From the NCBI GenBank assembly GCA_047636495.1, contig JBLILH010000001.1, positions 169,956 through 233,955 on the forward strand: 64,000 bases of DNA. The letters run 5' to 3'. This stretch comes from Endobugula sp047636495 (lineage in GTDB: Bacteria; Pseudomonadota; Gammaproteobacteria; Pseudomonadales; Cellvibrionaceae). A model generated the notes under the pieces. The model did no database searches. It was not told the DNA's origin and saw only the letters and a list, made by a program, of their open reading frames with translations. Below, one piece after another: positions 45,265-54,229 of the stretch; the first letter of the stretch is position 1, and each line of letters opens with the position of its first letter. The translations under genes and the position numbers were made by a program.

Positions 45265-45882
45265 ATGTCTACGCTGCTGTATATTCACGGCTTTCTCAGC
45301 TCCCCCCTTTCCCATAAAGCGCAATCAATGCAGCGATGGTTGCAGTTGCATCGCCCCGATATTGAATACCTTTGCCCCTTGTTAACCCCATATCCTGATG
45401 AGTGCGCGTCGACGTTGGTTGCTATTGTCGAGCAAAAACTTAAAGAGCAGCAAATGGGCGGGCAAGCACTTAGTGATGACAATACTCTTTATTTGATGGG
45501 AAGCTCAGTGGGCGGTTTTTGGGCAACGTACTTGGCCGAGCGTTATAACCTACCTGCGGTATTGATTAATCCAGCGGTAGACGCCGTGAATTTGTTGCCA
45601 GCGTATATTGGTCAAGCACTCAAAAATTATCATACCGACGATACTTATTGCCTGAAGGCGGATGACTTGCAGGCACTCTCGCGTTACGATACGGCCACGG
45701 TGCGTCGACACGACAACTATTGGTTGTTCGCTCAAGAGGGCGACGAAACCTTGGATTACCGTTTGGCCGTGAGTCAATACCGGCACTGCCGACAAACCAT
45801 CGAACCCAGCGGAGACCATAGCTTTCAGGGGTTTGATCGTTTTCATGGTGATGCTATTAAGTTTTTTGAGAACCACCAATAA
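45265..45882 (+). CDS. yqiA: YqiA-type esterase (alpha/beta hydrolase)
   Basis: 205 residues. LLYIHGFLSSPLSHKAQSM at the start, the nucleophile elbow GSSVGGFWATYLAERY (Ser near residue 73) and the C-terminal His in SGDHSFQGFDRF form the expected catalytic triad with Asp in LLFAQEGDETLDY-like WLFAQEGDETLDY. YqiA acts as a short-chain esterase; the physiological substrate is unknown. Between cpdA and parE as in E. coli. Confidence 0.92.
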   Translation: MSTLLYIHGFLSSPLSHKAQSMQRWLQLHRPDIEYLCPLLTPYPDECASTLVAIVEQKLKEQQMGGQALSDDNTLYLMGSSVGGFWATYLAERYNLPAVLINPAVDAVNLLPAYIGQALKNYHTDDTYCLKADDLQALSRYDTATVRRHDNYWLFAQEGDETLDYRLAVSQYRHCRQTIEPSGDHSFQGFDRFHGDAIKFFENHQ

Positions 45883-46005
45883 AGAGTTATCATAAGAATC
45901 ACCATGAGAGCTAGCAAGGCTATATCAGACATTGCATAAGCGAGTTGAATCCACGCAACTTAACAACCGCATTTTATACCCGCTAAACGAGATAAGAAAA
46001 ACTAC

Positions 46006-47892
46006 ATGGCAAATTATTCCTCCGAAGATATTGAAGTCCTCACCGGGCTTGATCCCGTTAAAAAACGTCCTGGTATGTATACCGAAACCACCCGCCCCAA
46101 TCATCTTGCGCAAGAGGTAATAGACAATAGTGTTGATGAGGCATTAGCGGGCCATGCAAAAACCATAGAAGTCACACTACATAAAAACCAAGCTGTCACG
46201 GTAAGTGATGACGGTCGTGGGATGCCGGTAGACATGCATCCGGTCCAAAAAAAGCCCGGTGTTGAAGTCATTCTTTCAACGTTGCATGCGGGGGGTAAAT
46301 TTTCTGATAAAAACTATGAGTTTTCAGGTGGTTTGCATGGTGTGGGGGTGAGTGTGGTGAATGCGCTCTCGCAAAAATTGGTCGTAAGCATTAAGCGCGA
46401 TGGCAAAGTACACGAAATTGAATTTTCTCATGGTGACAAAGTAAAAGATCTTCATGTGACGGGGGCGTGCGGTAAGCGTAATACCGGTACAACGGTTTAC
46501 TTTGTGCCAGCCCCCCATTATTTTGATTTCCCTAAGTTTTCTGTTTCTCGGTTGCGCCACGTACTGCGCGCTAAAGCCGTACTATGCCCCGGCTTGAAAA
46601 TTATTTTTAACAACGAACAGTCTGCGGAAACCGAAGAATGGTATTACGAAGACGGCCTAACAGACTATCTTAGTGATGCGACGCGCGGCTGGGAAGTTTT
46701 ACCCTTAGCCCCCTTTACCGGTAGTTTTAGTGGTAGCACCGAGGCCGCTGATTGGGCAGTACAATGGTTGCCCGATGGCGGAGAAGTGACACAGGAAAGT
46801 TACGTTAACCTTATTCCTACGGCGCAAGGCGGCACGCATGTGAATGGCCTGCGTACCGGCTTATTAGATGCGATGCGTGAGTATTGCGAATTTAGAACCT
46901 TGCTGCCGCGCGGTGTTAAGCTCGCGCCCGATGATATTTGGGTGAGCTGTTGCTTTGTGCTTAGTTCAAAGATGAGCGATCCACAATTTTCGGGTCAAAC
47001 CAAAGAGCGCCTGTCATCGCGTGAAGCAGCCGCATTTGTCTCCGGTGTAGCAAAAGATGCATTTAGTTTATGGCTAAACCAACACACAGAAGATGGCGAT
47101 AAACTCGCTGATTTTTGCATCGGTAATGCACAAAAACGCGTGCGGTCTAGCAAAAAAGTCGCGCGTAAAAAAATTACCCAAGGGCCTGCGTTACCTGGAA
47201 AGCTAGCGGATTGCTCTAGCGCCGACCCCGAGCGCGGCGAATTGTTTTTGGTGGAAGGCGATTCAGCGGGTGGCTCTGCCAAGCAAGCCCGTAGCCGAGA
47301 ATTTCAGGCGATTATGCCGTTGCGGGGTAAGATTCTGAATACCTGGGAAGTGGATAGTTCAGAAATATTAGCGAGCCAAGAAGTACACGATATCTCTGTG
47401 GCGATAGGGGTCGATCCCGGCGTCGATAATCTAGAAAAACTGCGCTATCACAAGATATGTATTTTGGCGGATGCTGACTCCGATGGTCTTCATATCGCCA
47501 CCTTGCTGTGCGCGTTATTCTTACGCCACTTTCCCGCATTGGTCAATAACGGCCACATATTTGTTGCGATGCCACCGCTGTTTAGGATCGATATCGGTAA
47601 CGACGTGTACTACGCGCTCGACGAATCAGAAAAAAAGGGCATATTGGATCGCATTATCGCTGAAAAGAAAAAAGGCAAAGTGAACGTGCAGCGCTTTAAA
47701 GGTCTAGGTGAAATGAACCCTTTGCAATTACGTGAAACCACAATGGATCCAGATACTCGGCGGCTCGTACAACTGACTGTTGATGCCGAGGATAATGCAC
47801 ATCAAATGCTGGATATGTTGCTCGCGAAGAAACGTGCAGCAGATAGAAAATCGTGGTTAGAAGACCGCGGTAATTTAGCGGATATCAGTTAG
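46006..47892 (+). CDS. parE: DNA topoisomerase IV subunit B
   Basis: 628 residues, typical for ParE. The GHKL ATPase domain has VIDNSVDEALAGHA (Asn/Glu), VSDDGRGMPVDMH and GGLHGVGVSVVNALS. The TOPRIM domain holds LFLVEGDSAGGSAKQAR and ILADADSDGLHIATLL with the metal-binding acidic residues. The C-terminus has KVNVQRFKGLGEMNPLQL. With ParC it decatenates daughter chromosomes. GyrB is excluded by the shorter length and the yqiA neighbour. Confidence 0.96.
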   Translation: MANYSSEDIEVLTGLDPVKKRPGMYTETTRPNHLAQEVIDNSVDEALAGHAKTIEVTLHKNQAVTVSDDGRGMPVDMHPVQKKPGVEVILSTLHAGGKFSDKNYEFSGGLHGVGVSVVNALSQKLVVSIKRDGKVHEIEFSHGDKVKDLHVTGACGKRNTGTTVYFVPAPHYFDFPKFSVSRLRHVLRAKAVLCPGLKIIFNNEQSAETEEWYYEDGLTDYLSDATRGWEVLPLAPFTGSFSGSTEAADWAVQWLPDGGEVTQESYVNLIPTAQGGTHVNGLRTGLLDAMREYCEFRTLLPRGVKLAPDDIWVSCCFVLSSKMSDPQFSGQTKERLSSREAAAFVSGVAKDAFSLWLNQHTEDGDKLADFCIGNAQKRVRSSKKVARKKITQGPALPGKLADCSSADPERGELFLVEGDSAGGSAKQARSREFQAIMPLRGKILNTWEVDSSEILASQEVHDISVAIGVDPGVDNLEKLRYHKICILADADSDGLHIATLLCALFLRHFPALVNNGHIFVAMPPLFRIDIGNDVYYALDESEKKGILDRIIAEKKKGKVNVQRFKGLGEMNPLQLRETTMDPDTRRLVQLTVDAEDNAHQMLDMLLAKKRAADRKSWLEDRGNLADIS

Positions 47893-48089
47893 CCTTTTCC
47901 CGTCACAGTTTGGCTGTATTCGGCTGGGTAGTTTGACGTATTCAGAGACGGTTTCGCTAAAAATCAGAATTTTCTTAATTTCAGCGAGGTGTTGTTATTA
48001 ATATCGGCTAGTGAGCGTGGCCTGCTAAAAAGTAGGCTAACAAGCGTAGCCTGACATTTTACAGAGTGGTTATTGGACAAGTGAAAAAT

Positions 48090-49262
48090 ATGAATATAAA
48101 TGATCTTCCGAATGATGCGGGTATTTTAATTTGCGGCCACGGTAGTCGTGCAAAAATATCAGCAGAAGAATTTAGCTTGCTGGCTAAAGGTCTACGCGCC
48201 CGCGTGCCTAGCTTGAAAGTGGAATATGGTTTTTTAGAGTATTCCTCACCTAATATGCATATGGCGTTAGATCGTTTAGTCGAGCAAGGCGTTAAAACCA
48301 TCTATGCGGTGCCAGGGATGTTATTTGCGGCGACTCATGCACAAAATGATATTCCGTCCGTATTAACCACGTATCAAGCCAAGCGTGAAGGTTTAACGAT
48401 TGAGTACGGTCGCGAATTGGGTTTACACGACGAGATGATAAAAGCGTTCCAGATGCGTATCTTGAATGCTATGGGCTACGATAATGCCCCCGCTGCTGGC
48501 GAGTTATATGACACTATGCTGGTGGTTGTGGGCCGAGGGACATCGGTGACGTCAGCCAATGCTGAAGTCGCGAAGTTGACGCGTACGGTGTGCGAGAATT
48601 TGGGTTTTGGTTGGGCAGAAACGGTCTATTCCGGTGTGACCTACCCATCGGTAGGGCGTGGTTTAGAAATGGCGGTTAAGTTGGGCTACAAAAAGATTGT
48701 GGTCGCGCCGTACTTTTTGTTTGGGGGCCGCTTAATTGACCGTATTATGGGTTACGTTGATAAGGTCGCTAGCGAAACCGCTGATGTGACATTCATGCGT
48801 GCCGAGTATTTGCGCGATCAAGATCACGTGATTAATACATTTATGGCGCGTATTGATGAAACGATATCGGGTCAAACCGCGCAATCAGGTCAGTTAAGTT
48901 TAATGGATGATTTTAAAGCACGATTAGCTCGCGGCGAAGTCAATGTACACCACCACCATGCTGAGTTTCAGCCAAAGCCGACTGATGATCATTCAACGGG
49001 ACAGGAGCCTTCAACGGATAAAGAACACTCGCACGGGCATTCGGATGGTAAAAACCACGCGCCTGATGATTTGCATAGCCATTCTCACAGCCATAGCCAT
49101 GCACCCTATAAGCATATTGGCCACCCTAACGGCCCGCGTACGATGGTCAACGACAATATCTGCTGCTGTTTTATGCGGCAGTTCCCACAACATATTATTG
49201 ATGAAGAAAAAGCTGTTAAGGTCGAGCTACCCGGCACTCCAGCGTGTAAAAAGTCTCGCTAG
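48090..49262 (+). CDS. cbiX: sirohydrochlorin cobaltochelatase, two-domain CbiX with His-rich tail
   Basis: 390 residues from ATG 48090 (GTG 48066 would add eight). Two CbiX/CbiK-fold repeats are present: ILICGHGSRAKISAEEFSLL with the active-site His, and LVVVGRGTSVTSANAEVAKL plus KIVVAPYFLFGGRLIDRIM. After residue ~285 comes a long His-rich segment (VHHHHAEF, EHSHGHSDGKNH, LHSHSHSHSHAPYKHIGH) and NDNICCCFMRQF, whose Cys cluster recalls the Fe-S or metal site of long CbiX proteins. It inserts cobalt into sirohydrochlorin, the entry to the anaerobic B12 route. The His tail probably stores or delivers cobalt. Confidence 0.92.
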   Translation: MNINDLPNDAGILICGHGSRAKISAEEFSLLAKGLRARVPSLKVEYGFLEYSSPNMHMALDRLVEQGVKTIYAVPGMLFAATHAQNDIPSVLTTYQAKREGLTIEYGRELGLHDEMIKAFQMRILNAMGYDNAPAAGELYDTMLVVVGRGTSVTSANAEVAKLTRTVCENLGFGWAETVYSGVTYPSVGRGLEMAVKLGYKKIVVAPYFLFGGRLIDRIMGYVDKVASETADVTFMRAEYLRDQDHVINTFMARIDETISGQTAQSGQLSLMDDFKARLARGEVNVHHHHAEFQPKPTDDHSTGQEPSTDKEHSHGHSDGKNHAPDDLHSHSHSHSHAPYKHIGHPNGPRTMVNDNICCCFMRQFPQHIIDEEKAVKVELPGTPACKKSR

Positions 49263-49353
49263 CGCTCGATCATCAGTGTGCTCATAAATGTCTATTTACA
49301 AGTGCTTAGCTAAAGCCCCTCGCTTTACTGCATCCATTATATGAGGGGTAATA

Positions 49354-49677
49354 ATGTACGAAGCCGCGTTTAATTTTTTTCTTGCTGTTGGTATTCGGGA
49401 TAAAGACGTGGCGACACTTATTTTATCGAGGGAAAATAAAAAAAATGTATTCTCGGGTCAGGGTAACTTGGTATTTACTTTGCCTGTATTGCATCAGTGG
49501 TTAATGGCTTATAGTGATCGCGTGAGTTCCTCTTATGTGGATTTTCGCAAGATACTGTATGCAAGTGAGCTAAATGCGCAGTTAGCAAAGCAGGGCTATT
49601 ATATCGCCCTCTACCAGTCCTCGCCAACTAATCATGTGGACAGCAATTGTTATTTTTTTTCTAGGCTACCCGATTAG
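49354..49677 (+). CDS. hypothetical protein between cbiX and the cobalamin riboswitch
   Basis: 107 residues starting at ATG 49354 with ATGAGGGG upstream as a fair ribosome-binding site. No signal peptide. Readable features: EAAFNFFLAVGIRDKDVATL, FTLPVLHQWLMAYSDRVSSS, YVDFRKILYASELNAQLAKQ, GYYIALYQSS. The pattern, hydrophobic helices then YIALYQ strand, looks folded, and there is one Cys near the end. I do not recognise the family. It is upstream of the cbtB riboswitch, so not controlled by it. Could be unrelated to cobalamin. Confidence 0.6.
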   Translation: MYEAAFNFFLAVGIRDKDVATLILSRENKKNVFSGQGNLVFTLPVLHQWLMAYSDRVSSSYVDFRKILYASELNAQLAKQGYYIALYQSSPTNHVDSNCYFFSRLPD

Positions 49678-49773
49678 GCGAACAGCTCCAGTCAATACCT
49701 AAGTCCGTTAGGCTTCTAGTGAACAATCATATGCGCTAATCTTGATTAGCTGCTACAATCGCATTCAACGATT

Positions 49774-50041
49774 CAGGTGCTCTGTATAGCCTTTATTGAC
49801 GGCGTTTTTCATGGCGTTTCTAATGTAGGTGGTAAAGAGATAATCGGGAAGTACGGTAATAGCTATAGGCTCAATCCGTCGCTGCCCCCGCATCGGTATA
49901 AGAGAAACCTACGCAGATTGCCACAGGCAATGTAAACCACTGAGCCATATTGTGCTTGGGAAGGTGTAGGTCTTACTGTGATAGTGGATAGTGCTCCGGC
50001 TCTATACCCTATCGTTTTTCTTAGAGCCCGAATACCGGCCT
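49774..50041 (+). ncRNA. cobalamin riboswitch upstream of cbtB
   Basis: All main B12-element boxes appear in order on the plus strand: AGGTGCTCTG (49775 on), CGGGAAGTACGGT (near 49845), CAATCCGTCGCTGCCCCCGC (49872-49891), AACCACTGAGCC (near 49936), TTGGGAAGGT (near 49956) and the closing AGCCCGAATACCGGCC (50025-50040). These correspond to the GGGAAGCCGGTG, GCTGCCCCCGC, GCCACTG, GGGAAGG and AGGAGACCTGCC-type consensus blocks. It would lower expression of cbtB, and perhaps the downstream operon, when adenosylcobalamin is plentiful. A small hairpin TGCACGGTGGGTGCA (50059-50073) just after it may be the expression platform over the ribosome-binding site. Confidence 0.9.
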
Positions 50042-50091
50042 GTTTTATCACTTCATATTGCACGGTGGGTGCATAGACAAGGTATTCAATT

Positions 50092-50286
50092 ATGACAACA
50101 CATATCACATCACATTCTTCTCTTCAGTCAGTCGATGCGACATCTGCTAGCACCATGCGTTTACAGAGTATGGGTGCCATGATGTTTGGTCTTACACTGG
50201 TATTAGTCGTCGGCTTTTTGCCTACGGCGGCAGCCCATAATGCGGCGCACGATACGCGACATGCATTAGCGTTTCCTTGCCATTAA
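50092..50286 (+). CDS. cbtB: cobalt transporter subunit CbtB
   Basis: 64 residues. One membrane segment (MGAMMFGLTLVLVVGFLPTA, about 24-43) is followed by AAHNAAHDTRHALAFPCH, the short His-containing C-terminal tail characteristic of CbtB (xHxxxHDxRHxxxFPCH). It pairs with CbtA, which starts 329 bp downstream, in a proposed B12-controlled cobalt uptake system. The riboswitch just upstream strongly supports the role. Confidence 0.93.
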   Translation: MTTHITSHSSLQSVDATSASTMRLQSMGAMMFGLTLVLVVGFLPTAAAHNAAHDTRHALAFPCH

Positions 50287-50615
50287 TAATGTCGCTAGTC
50301 TGCTTGTTTTTTGCTGAATTCTCAGGCCAACCTGAAGAATCTATAATTTGTCAGAGGTTTCTTAGTAATCCATTAACCATATGTAGATTACTCGTATAAA
50401 AATCTCGCTATCCATAAGACATCAATAGATTTTGTAACTCATCAGCACTGTCCATAACTGTTCAGATTACAGTCAAAGCTGTGCAGAGCAAGGCGGAAAA
50501 TTCGAGTTTACAAGTGTAAATGATCATTTTGTAACGTAGTTCAGTGCGATGTTGAATAAAAGCTGGTAGATATTAGATTTTTATCATCTGTCGCCCCTGT
50601 CTTAGGAGATATATT
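50287..50615. other. 329-bp gap cbtB-cbtA with palindrome
   Basis: No gene is seen. A symmetrical AAAAT-(5)-TTTACA-AG-TGTAAA-(5)-ATTTT palindrome lies at 50497-50530, next to AGCAAGGCGG and GTAACGTAGTTCAGTGCGATG. This looks like a dispersed gammaproteobacterial intergenic repeat rather than a gene. The unusual distance between cbtB and cbtA, normally adjacent, is explained by such an insertion. Confidence 0.5.
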
Positions 50616-51428
50616 ATGTTGTTTCGTCGCATTATTCTTAATGCTATTTTTGCTGGTATAGCAGGCGGCTTATTGTTAAGTCTGGTGCAAGTGCTCACGA
50701 TGAACCCCATTATTTTTGCTGCCGAAGCTTACGAAATAGCTGGAACTGAAGTGGTCGCTTCTCATGCCTTAGAAACCGTACCGGAACCAACGCCTAATCA
50801 TCACGGCGATGAGCACTCCCATTCCGATAGCCATAGTCATTCACATGATGCGTGGGCGCCAGCTGATGGTGTAGAGCGAACCAGTTATACAATATTTGCC
50901 AATATCTTTGTGGGCATTGGGTTTGCTGCAGTGTTGTTGTCGATCATGACGCAGATACAAGTACAGGGGGTTGCACAGCTTACGGTAGCCAAAGGTTTTT
51001 TGTGGGGCCTCGGCGGTTTTATGGCATTTTTTGTGGCACCAGGCATTGGTATACCCCCAGAGATCCCCGGGATGATGGCCGCACCGTTGGAACATCGTCA
51101 ACTATGGTGGGTGTTGGCTGTACTGGGCATGGGTTTTGGCTTGTTGATTTTGGCGTTTGCGCCTTTGCGCTGGAAATTAATCAGTGTAGCAGCGATAGCA
51201 TTGCCTTATGTGGTGAGTATTCCGCATTTTGATGGTGTGGCATTTAGTCACCCCGACCCTCTAGTGGTCGATGCCTTGATCGACCTACAGCAACAATTCA
51301 TTCTGTTTAGTGGCCTGAGTAATTTATGTCTATGGTTAATTTTGGGTGGTAGTTGTGCGTGGTTGCTTAATCGTTATGTGCTGAAAGACGCCAATTTGGG
51401 TGATAGTGCTCATGCCGAATCTCTCTAG
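50616..51428 (+). CDS. cbtA: cobalt transporter subunit CbtA
   Basis: 270 residues, longer than usual for CbtA. The first helix (FRRIILNAIFAGIAGGLLLSLVQ) leads into PIIFAAEAYEIA, a family hallmark. A His-rich insert HHGDEHSHSDSHSHSHDAW (about 62-80) lies in the loop after helix 1. Four more membrane segments follow (about 90-112, 126-150, 163-185, 231-256), with GIPPEIPGMMAAPLEHRQLWW between helices 3 and 4. The insert probably gathers cobalt in the periplasm. The gene ends inside the start of the chelatase gene. Confidence 0.92.
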   Translation: MLFRRIILNAIFAGIAGGLLLSLVQVLTMNPIIFAAEAYEIAGTEVVASHALETVPEPTPNHHGDEHSHSDSHSHSHDAWAPADGVERTSYTIFANIFVGIGFAAVLLSIMTQIQVQGVAQLTVAKGFLWGLGGFMAFFVAPGIGIPPEIPGMMAAPLEHRQLWWVLAVLGMGFGLLILAFAPLRWKLISVAAIALPYVVSIPHFDGVAFSHPDPLVVDALIDLQQQFILFSGLSNLCLWLILGGSCAWLLNRYVLKDANLGDSAHAESL

Positions 51429-53322
51429 CCCTATATCTAACCATCGGCCTAATAAACCACCAGGTAATCTAGCGGTATTTCAGTTTCCTTTTACGGCGGT
51501 CGTAGGGCAGCGGTCATTTAAATTAGCCTTGATATTAGCGGCGATTAACCCAGCGATTGGTGGCGTGTTAGTGAGTGGCCCGCGTGGTTCGGCTAAATCA
51601 ACCTTGGCTCGTGGCTTGGCCGATGTAATGCCAGTTCACAGCCAGTCATTAGCGAGCAATACATCATCGCCTTTCGTTACTTTGCCTCTTGGGGCAACTG
51701 AAGAAAGTGTCTTGGGCACTATTGATTTACAGCAAGTATTACAAGAAAAAACCGTCGAGTTTCAAGCCGGTTTATTAGCAAAAGCGGATGGCGGCATTTT
51801 ATATGTCGATGAGGTGAACTTACTCGCAGATCATCTAGTCGATTTATTATTAGATGTCTCTGCCAGCGGTGTTAATGTGGTTGAACGTGATGGTGTGAGC
51901 CATTCCCATCGATCACGTTTTGTATTGTTGGGTACGATGAACCCCGACGAAGGCGAATTACGTCCACAGCTGCAAGATCGTTTCGGTTTAGCTGTTGAGC
52001 TGAGTGGTCAATATTCCATCCAAGAACGTATGGATATTGTGCGTTTACGCGAGCAGTTTGAGGCCAGCACCGATGCCTTTATTCAGCAATGCGCCCAAGC
52101 GCAAGCCCAATTACGATCACGCATCGTGCAGGCGCGGGAACAGTTAATACAGGTTGAATGTGCTGATGAATGGCGTGAACAAATTGCCATACGTTGTGTA
52201 GGTGCCAATGTGGATGGTGTGCGTGCGGATATTGTATGGCATCGCGCAGCGGTTGCACATGCGGCATGGCAGCAGCGAAATGCAGTCACAGAAGAAGATA
52301 TTATTGCGGTAGAAGAATTAGTGCTAGCGCATCGCCGCCAGCCTGATAACAATTCAAATAATTCACCCGGACATTCCTCTAATAGCTCGCCAAGCAATTC
52401 CTTAGCTAATCCCTCAACTAATCCCTCAACTAATCCCTCAAATAGGCAGTCGCCATATTTACGTCCGCCCGAAAATAAATCGTCGCAATCATCGACAAGT
52501 TCAAGTCATGAGGAAACTGAGGGTGAGGGTGAAGGAAGCGCGAAAGATCAGCAGACAGCAGGTGATTGGGGAAGCATGAAGCCCGTTGAGCAAGCAGCAT
52601 CGGCAACAGAGTATAAGTCCATCGTTAAGCAGGTGTCCGCGTTAATGCCGGCTAAAAATAAAAGTGTATCCACCTCTCAATTGTCAAATGCTTTAGCATC
52701 TAAAAAAACAGGTGTAGCGTTGGGCGGCGGTAAGGCATCTCAGCAAAAAAAATACAGTAACAAAAAAGTACATTGGTTTAATTCTTTGCTCGAAAATATG
52801 GGCGAGTGGCCATTAAAAACGTTTCGCTATCACGCAGAAAAAAGCCACCAGCCGGTATTACATTTGTGTTTGTTGGATACCTCAGCGTCGACACTACAAG
52901 ATCAGTGGTTTGCCCAAGCAAAAGCGAGCTTGTTATCTATCGCCAAGCAAATTTATATTGATCGCGAGCAACTTATGGTGATGGGTTTTGGTAATCAACA
53001 AGTGGAGGTGTTGCTGCCTCAGCGCCGAGCCCCTAAAACATTTAAAACGTGGCTGGATAATGTTCGTGCTGGTGGAGGAACGCCACTGCGGGATGTGATT
53101 CAGCAGGCGTATCGTTTTCAGCAGCAGCAATTGCAACGTTTGCCCGAATTGCACATAAAAACTTATTTAGTGACCGATGGCCGCACATCACAGTCCGTTA
53201 ATGACTTGCAGTTGTTAGGTGACGTGGTCGTGATTGATATCGAATCGTCACTCGTAAAACGCGGCAAAGCACAACAGATTGCCAGTGTGCTGCAAGCCCA
53301 TTATTTGCCATTGATGACGTAA
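51412..53322 (+). CDS. ChlI/ChlD-like chelatase: AAA+ plus VWA fusion (putative cobaltochelatase subunit)
   Basis: 636 residues from ATG 51412; GTG 51400 adds four, and both overlap the cbtA end (51428), indicating coupling. The N-terminal ~330 residues are a MoxR/ChlI-type AAA+ domain: VSGPRGSAKSTLARGL (Walker A), GILYVDEVNLLADHLVDLL (Walker B), LLGTMNPDEGELRPQLQDRFG. A low-complexity Asn/Ser/Pro linker (about 330-400, with three NPST-type repeats) joins a C-terminal VWA domain with MIDAS CLLDTSAST and YLVTDGRTS. Such ChlID proteins are thought to act with CobN in late cobalt insertion. No cobN is present here. Confidence 0.88.
   Translation: MPNLSSPISNHRPNKPPGNLAVFQFPFTAVVGQRSFKLALILAAINPAIGGVLVSGPRGSAKSTLARGLADVMPVHSQSLASNTSSPFVTLPLGATEESVLGTIDLQQVLQEKTVEFQAGLLAKADGGILYVDEVNLLADHLVDLLLDVSASGVNVVERDGVSHSHRSRFVLLGTMNPDEGELRPQLQDRFGLAVELSGQYSIQERMDIVRLREQFEASTDAFIQQCAQAQAQLRSRIVQAREQLIQVECADEWREQIAIRCVGANVDGVRADIVWHRAAVAHAAWQQRNAVTEEDIIAVEELVLAHRRQPDNNSNNSPGHSSNSSPSNSLANPSTNPSTNPSNRQSPYLRPPENKSSQSSTSSSHEETEGEGEGSAKDQQTAGDWGSMKPVEQAASATEYKSIVKQVSALMPAKNKSVSTSQLSNALASKKTGVALGGGKASQQKKYSNKKVHWFNSLLENMGEWPLKTFRYHAEKSHQPVLHLCLLDTSASTLQDQWFAQAKASLLSIAKQIYIDREQLMVMGFGNQQVEVLLPQRRAPKTFKTWLDNVRAGGGTPLRDVIQQAYRFQQQQLQRLPELHIKTYLVTDGRTSQSVNDLQLLGDVVVIDIESSLVKRGKAQQIASVLQAHYLPLMT
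52408..52443 (+). repeat. 12-bp in-frame repeat in the chelatase linker
   Basis: AATCCCTCAACT, AATCCCTCAACT, AATCCCTCAAAT encode NPSTNPSTNPSN in the low-complexity linker between AAA+ and VWA domains. Confidence 0.9.
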
Positions 53323-53341
53323 TGGCTTTTATTAGGTATAT

Positions 53342-53554
53342 CATTGCTGTCCCGTTAACTTTTTGGTCTCTATGAGAAAAGTCATCTGAGAAAGAGGCCA
53401 AACAACTTAACGGTACGATAGAGACAAGAAAACCATCATTTAGTCTCGTCATTCTGGACAGCGCTTTTTGCTGATCCGGAATCCGGTGTTTTCAATAGTT
53501 ACTGGATGCCGGATCAAGTCCGGCATGACAAAAAAAGTTAGCGGGACGGTAGTT
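53342..53554. repeat. MITE-like element 1 between the chelatase gene and cobO
   Basis: Left end CATTGCTGTCCCGTTAACTT (53342-53361), right end AAGTTAGCGGGACGGTAGTT (53535-53554), which are inverted repeats with a few mismatches. The interior holds a REP-like unit (53448-53529): CGTCATTCTGGACAGCG, then GATGCCGGATCAAGTCCGGC and ATGAC. No target duplication is clear. It lies between two genes that otherwise could be one transcript. Confidence 0.75.
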
Positions 53555-53623
53555 ATAAATCATAAAGAATAATGTTGGAAAAGTACAAAAAAATATTAAA
53601 GAAATAAAGCAAAGAGAAAAATC

Positions 53624-54229
53624 ATGAATGCTAATGTAGATAACAGCGGCCATAAAGAAAAAATGGTAAAGCGTAAAGCCGTAATGGATGCGAAAATTGC
53701 GCAAGCGACTGAAGAGCGCGGCGTGCTTATTTTATTAAAAGGCAATGGCAAAGGCAAAAGCAGCTCCGCTTTTGGCACCATGTTGCGTTCGGTGGGACAC
53801 GGTAAAAAATGCGCGGTGATCCAATTTATTAAAGGGCGTACCGAAACCGGCGAATATAAGTTTTTTAAAGATCATCCACAAGTAGAGTGGCATATTATGG
53901 GCCATGGTTTTACGTGGGAAACCCAAGATAAAGAAAAAGATATCGAGGCTGCACAACAAGCGTGGGCGCTGGCAGAGAAGCTATTACTCGATGATACTTA
54001 TGATATGTTGGTGTTCGATGAAATGAGTTATATGTTTAAGTACGGTTATCTTGACGTCGAGCCAGTGGTTGCCGCCTTGAAAGAACGACCTGATCATCAA
54101 AACGTGATTATTACCGGACGGACGATGGCGCTGCCATTACAAGATATTGCCGATACCATTTCGGCGGTACAAGACGAGCGTCATGCATTTCGTTTGGGCG
54201 TTAAAGCGCAAATAGGCATCGAATATTAA
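53624..54229 (+). CDS. cobO: cob(I)yrinic acid a,c-diamide adenosyltransferase
   Basis: 201 residues, BtuR/CobO type. P-loop ILLKGNGKGKSSSAFGTMLR (about 35-54), AVIQFIKGRTETGEY, VEWHIMGHGFTWETQD (about 88-103, adenosyltransferase hallmark), VFDEMSYMFKYGYL and GRTMALPLQDIADTISA. It adds the 5'-deoxyadenosyl group to corrinoids. The stop TAA shares its last base with the ATG of cbiA (TAATG), so translation is coupled. Confidence 0.96.
   Translation: MNANVDNSGHKEKMVKRKAVMDAKIAQATEERGVLILLKGNGKGKSSSAFGTMLRSVGHGKKCAVIQFIKGRTETGEYKFFKDHPQVEWHIMGHGFTWETQDKEKDIEAAQQAWALAEKLLLDDTYDMLVFDEMSYMFKYGYLDVEPVVAALKERPDHQNVIITGRTMALPLQDIADTISAVQDERHAFRLGVKAQIGIEY

Noticed and set aside
49863..50108. Minus-strand open frame of 81 codons across the riboswitch
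   Set aside because: It is the complement of the conserved riboswitch core and has no recognisable protein features.
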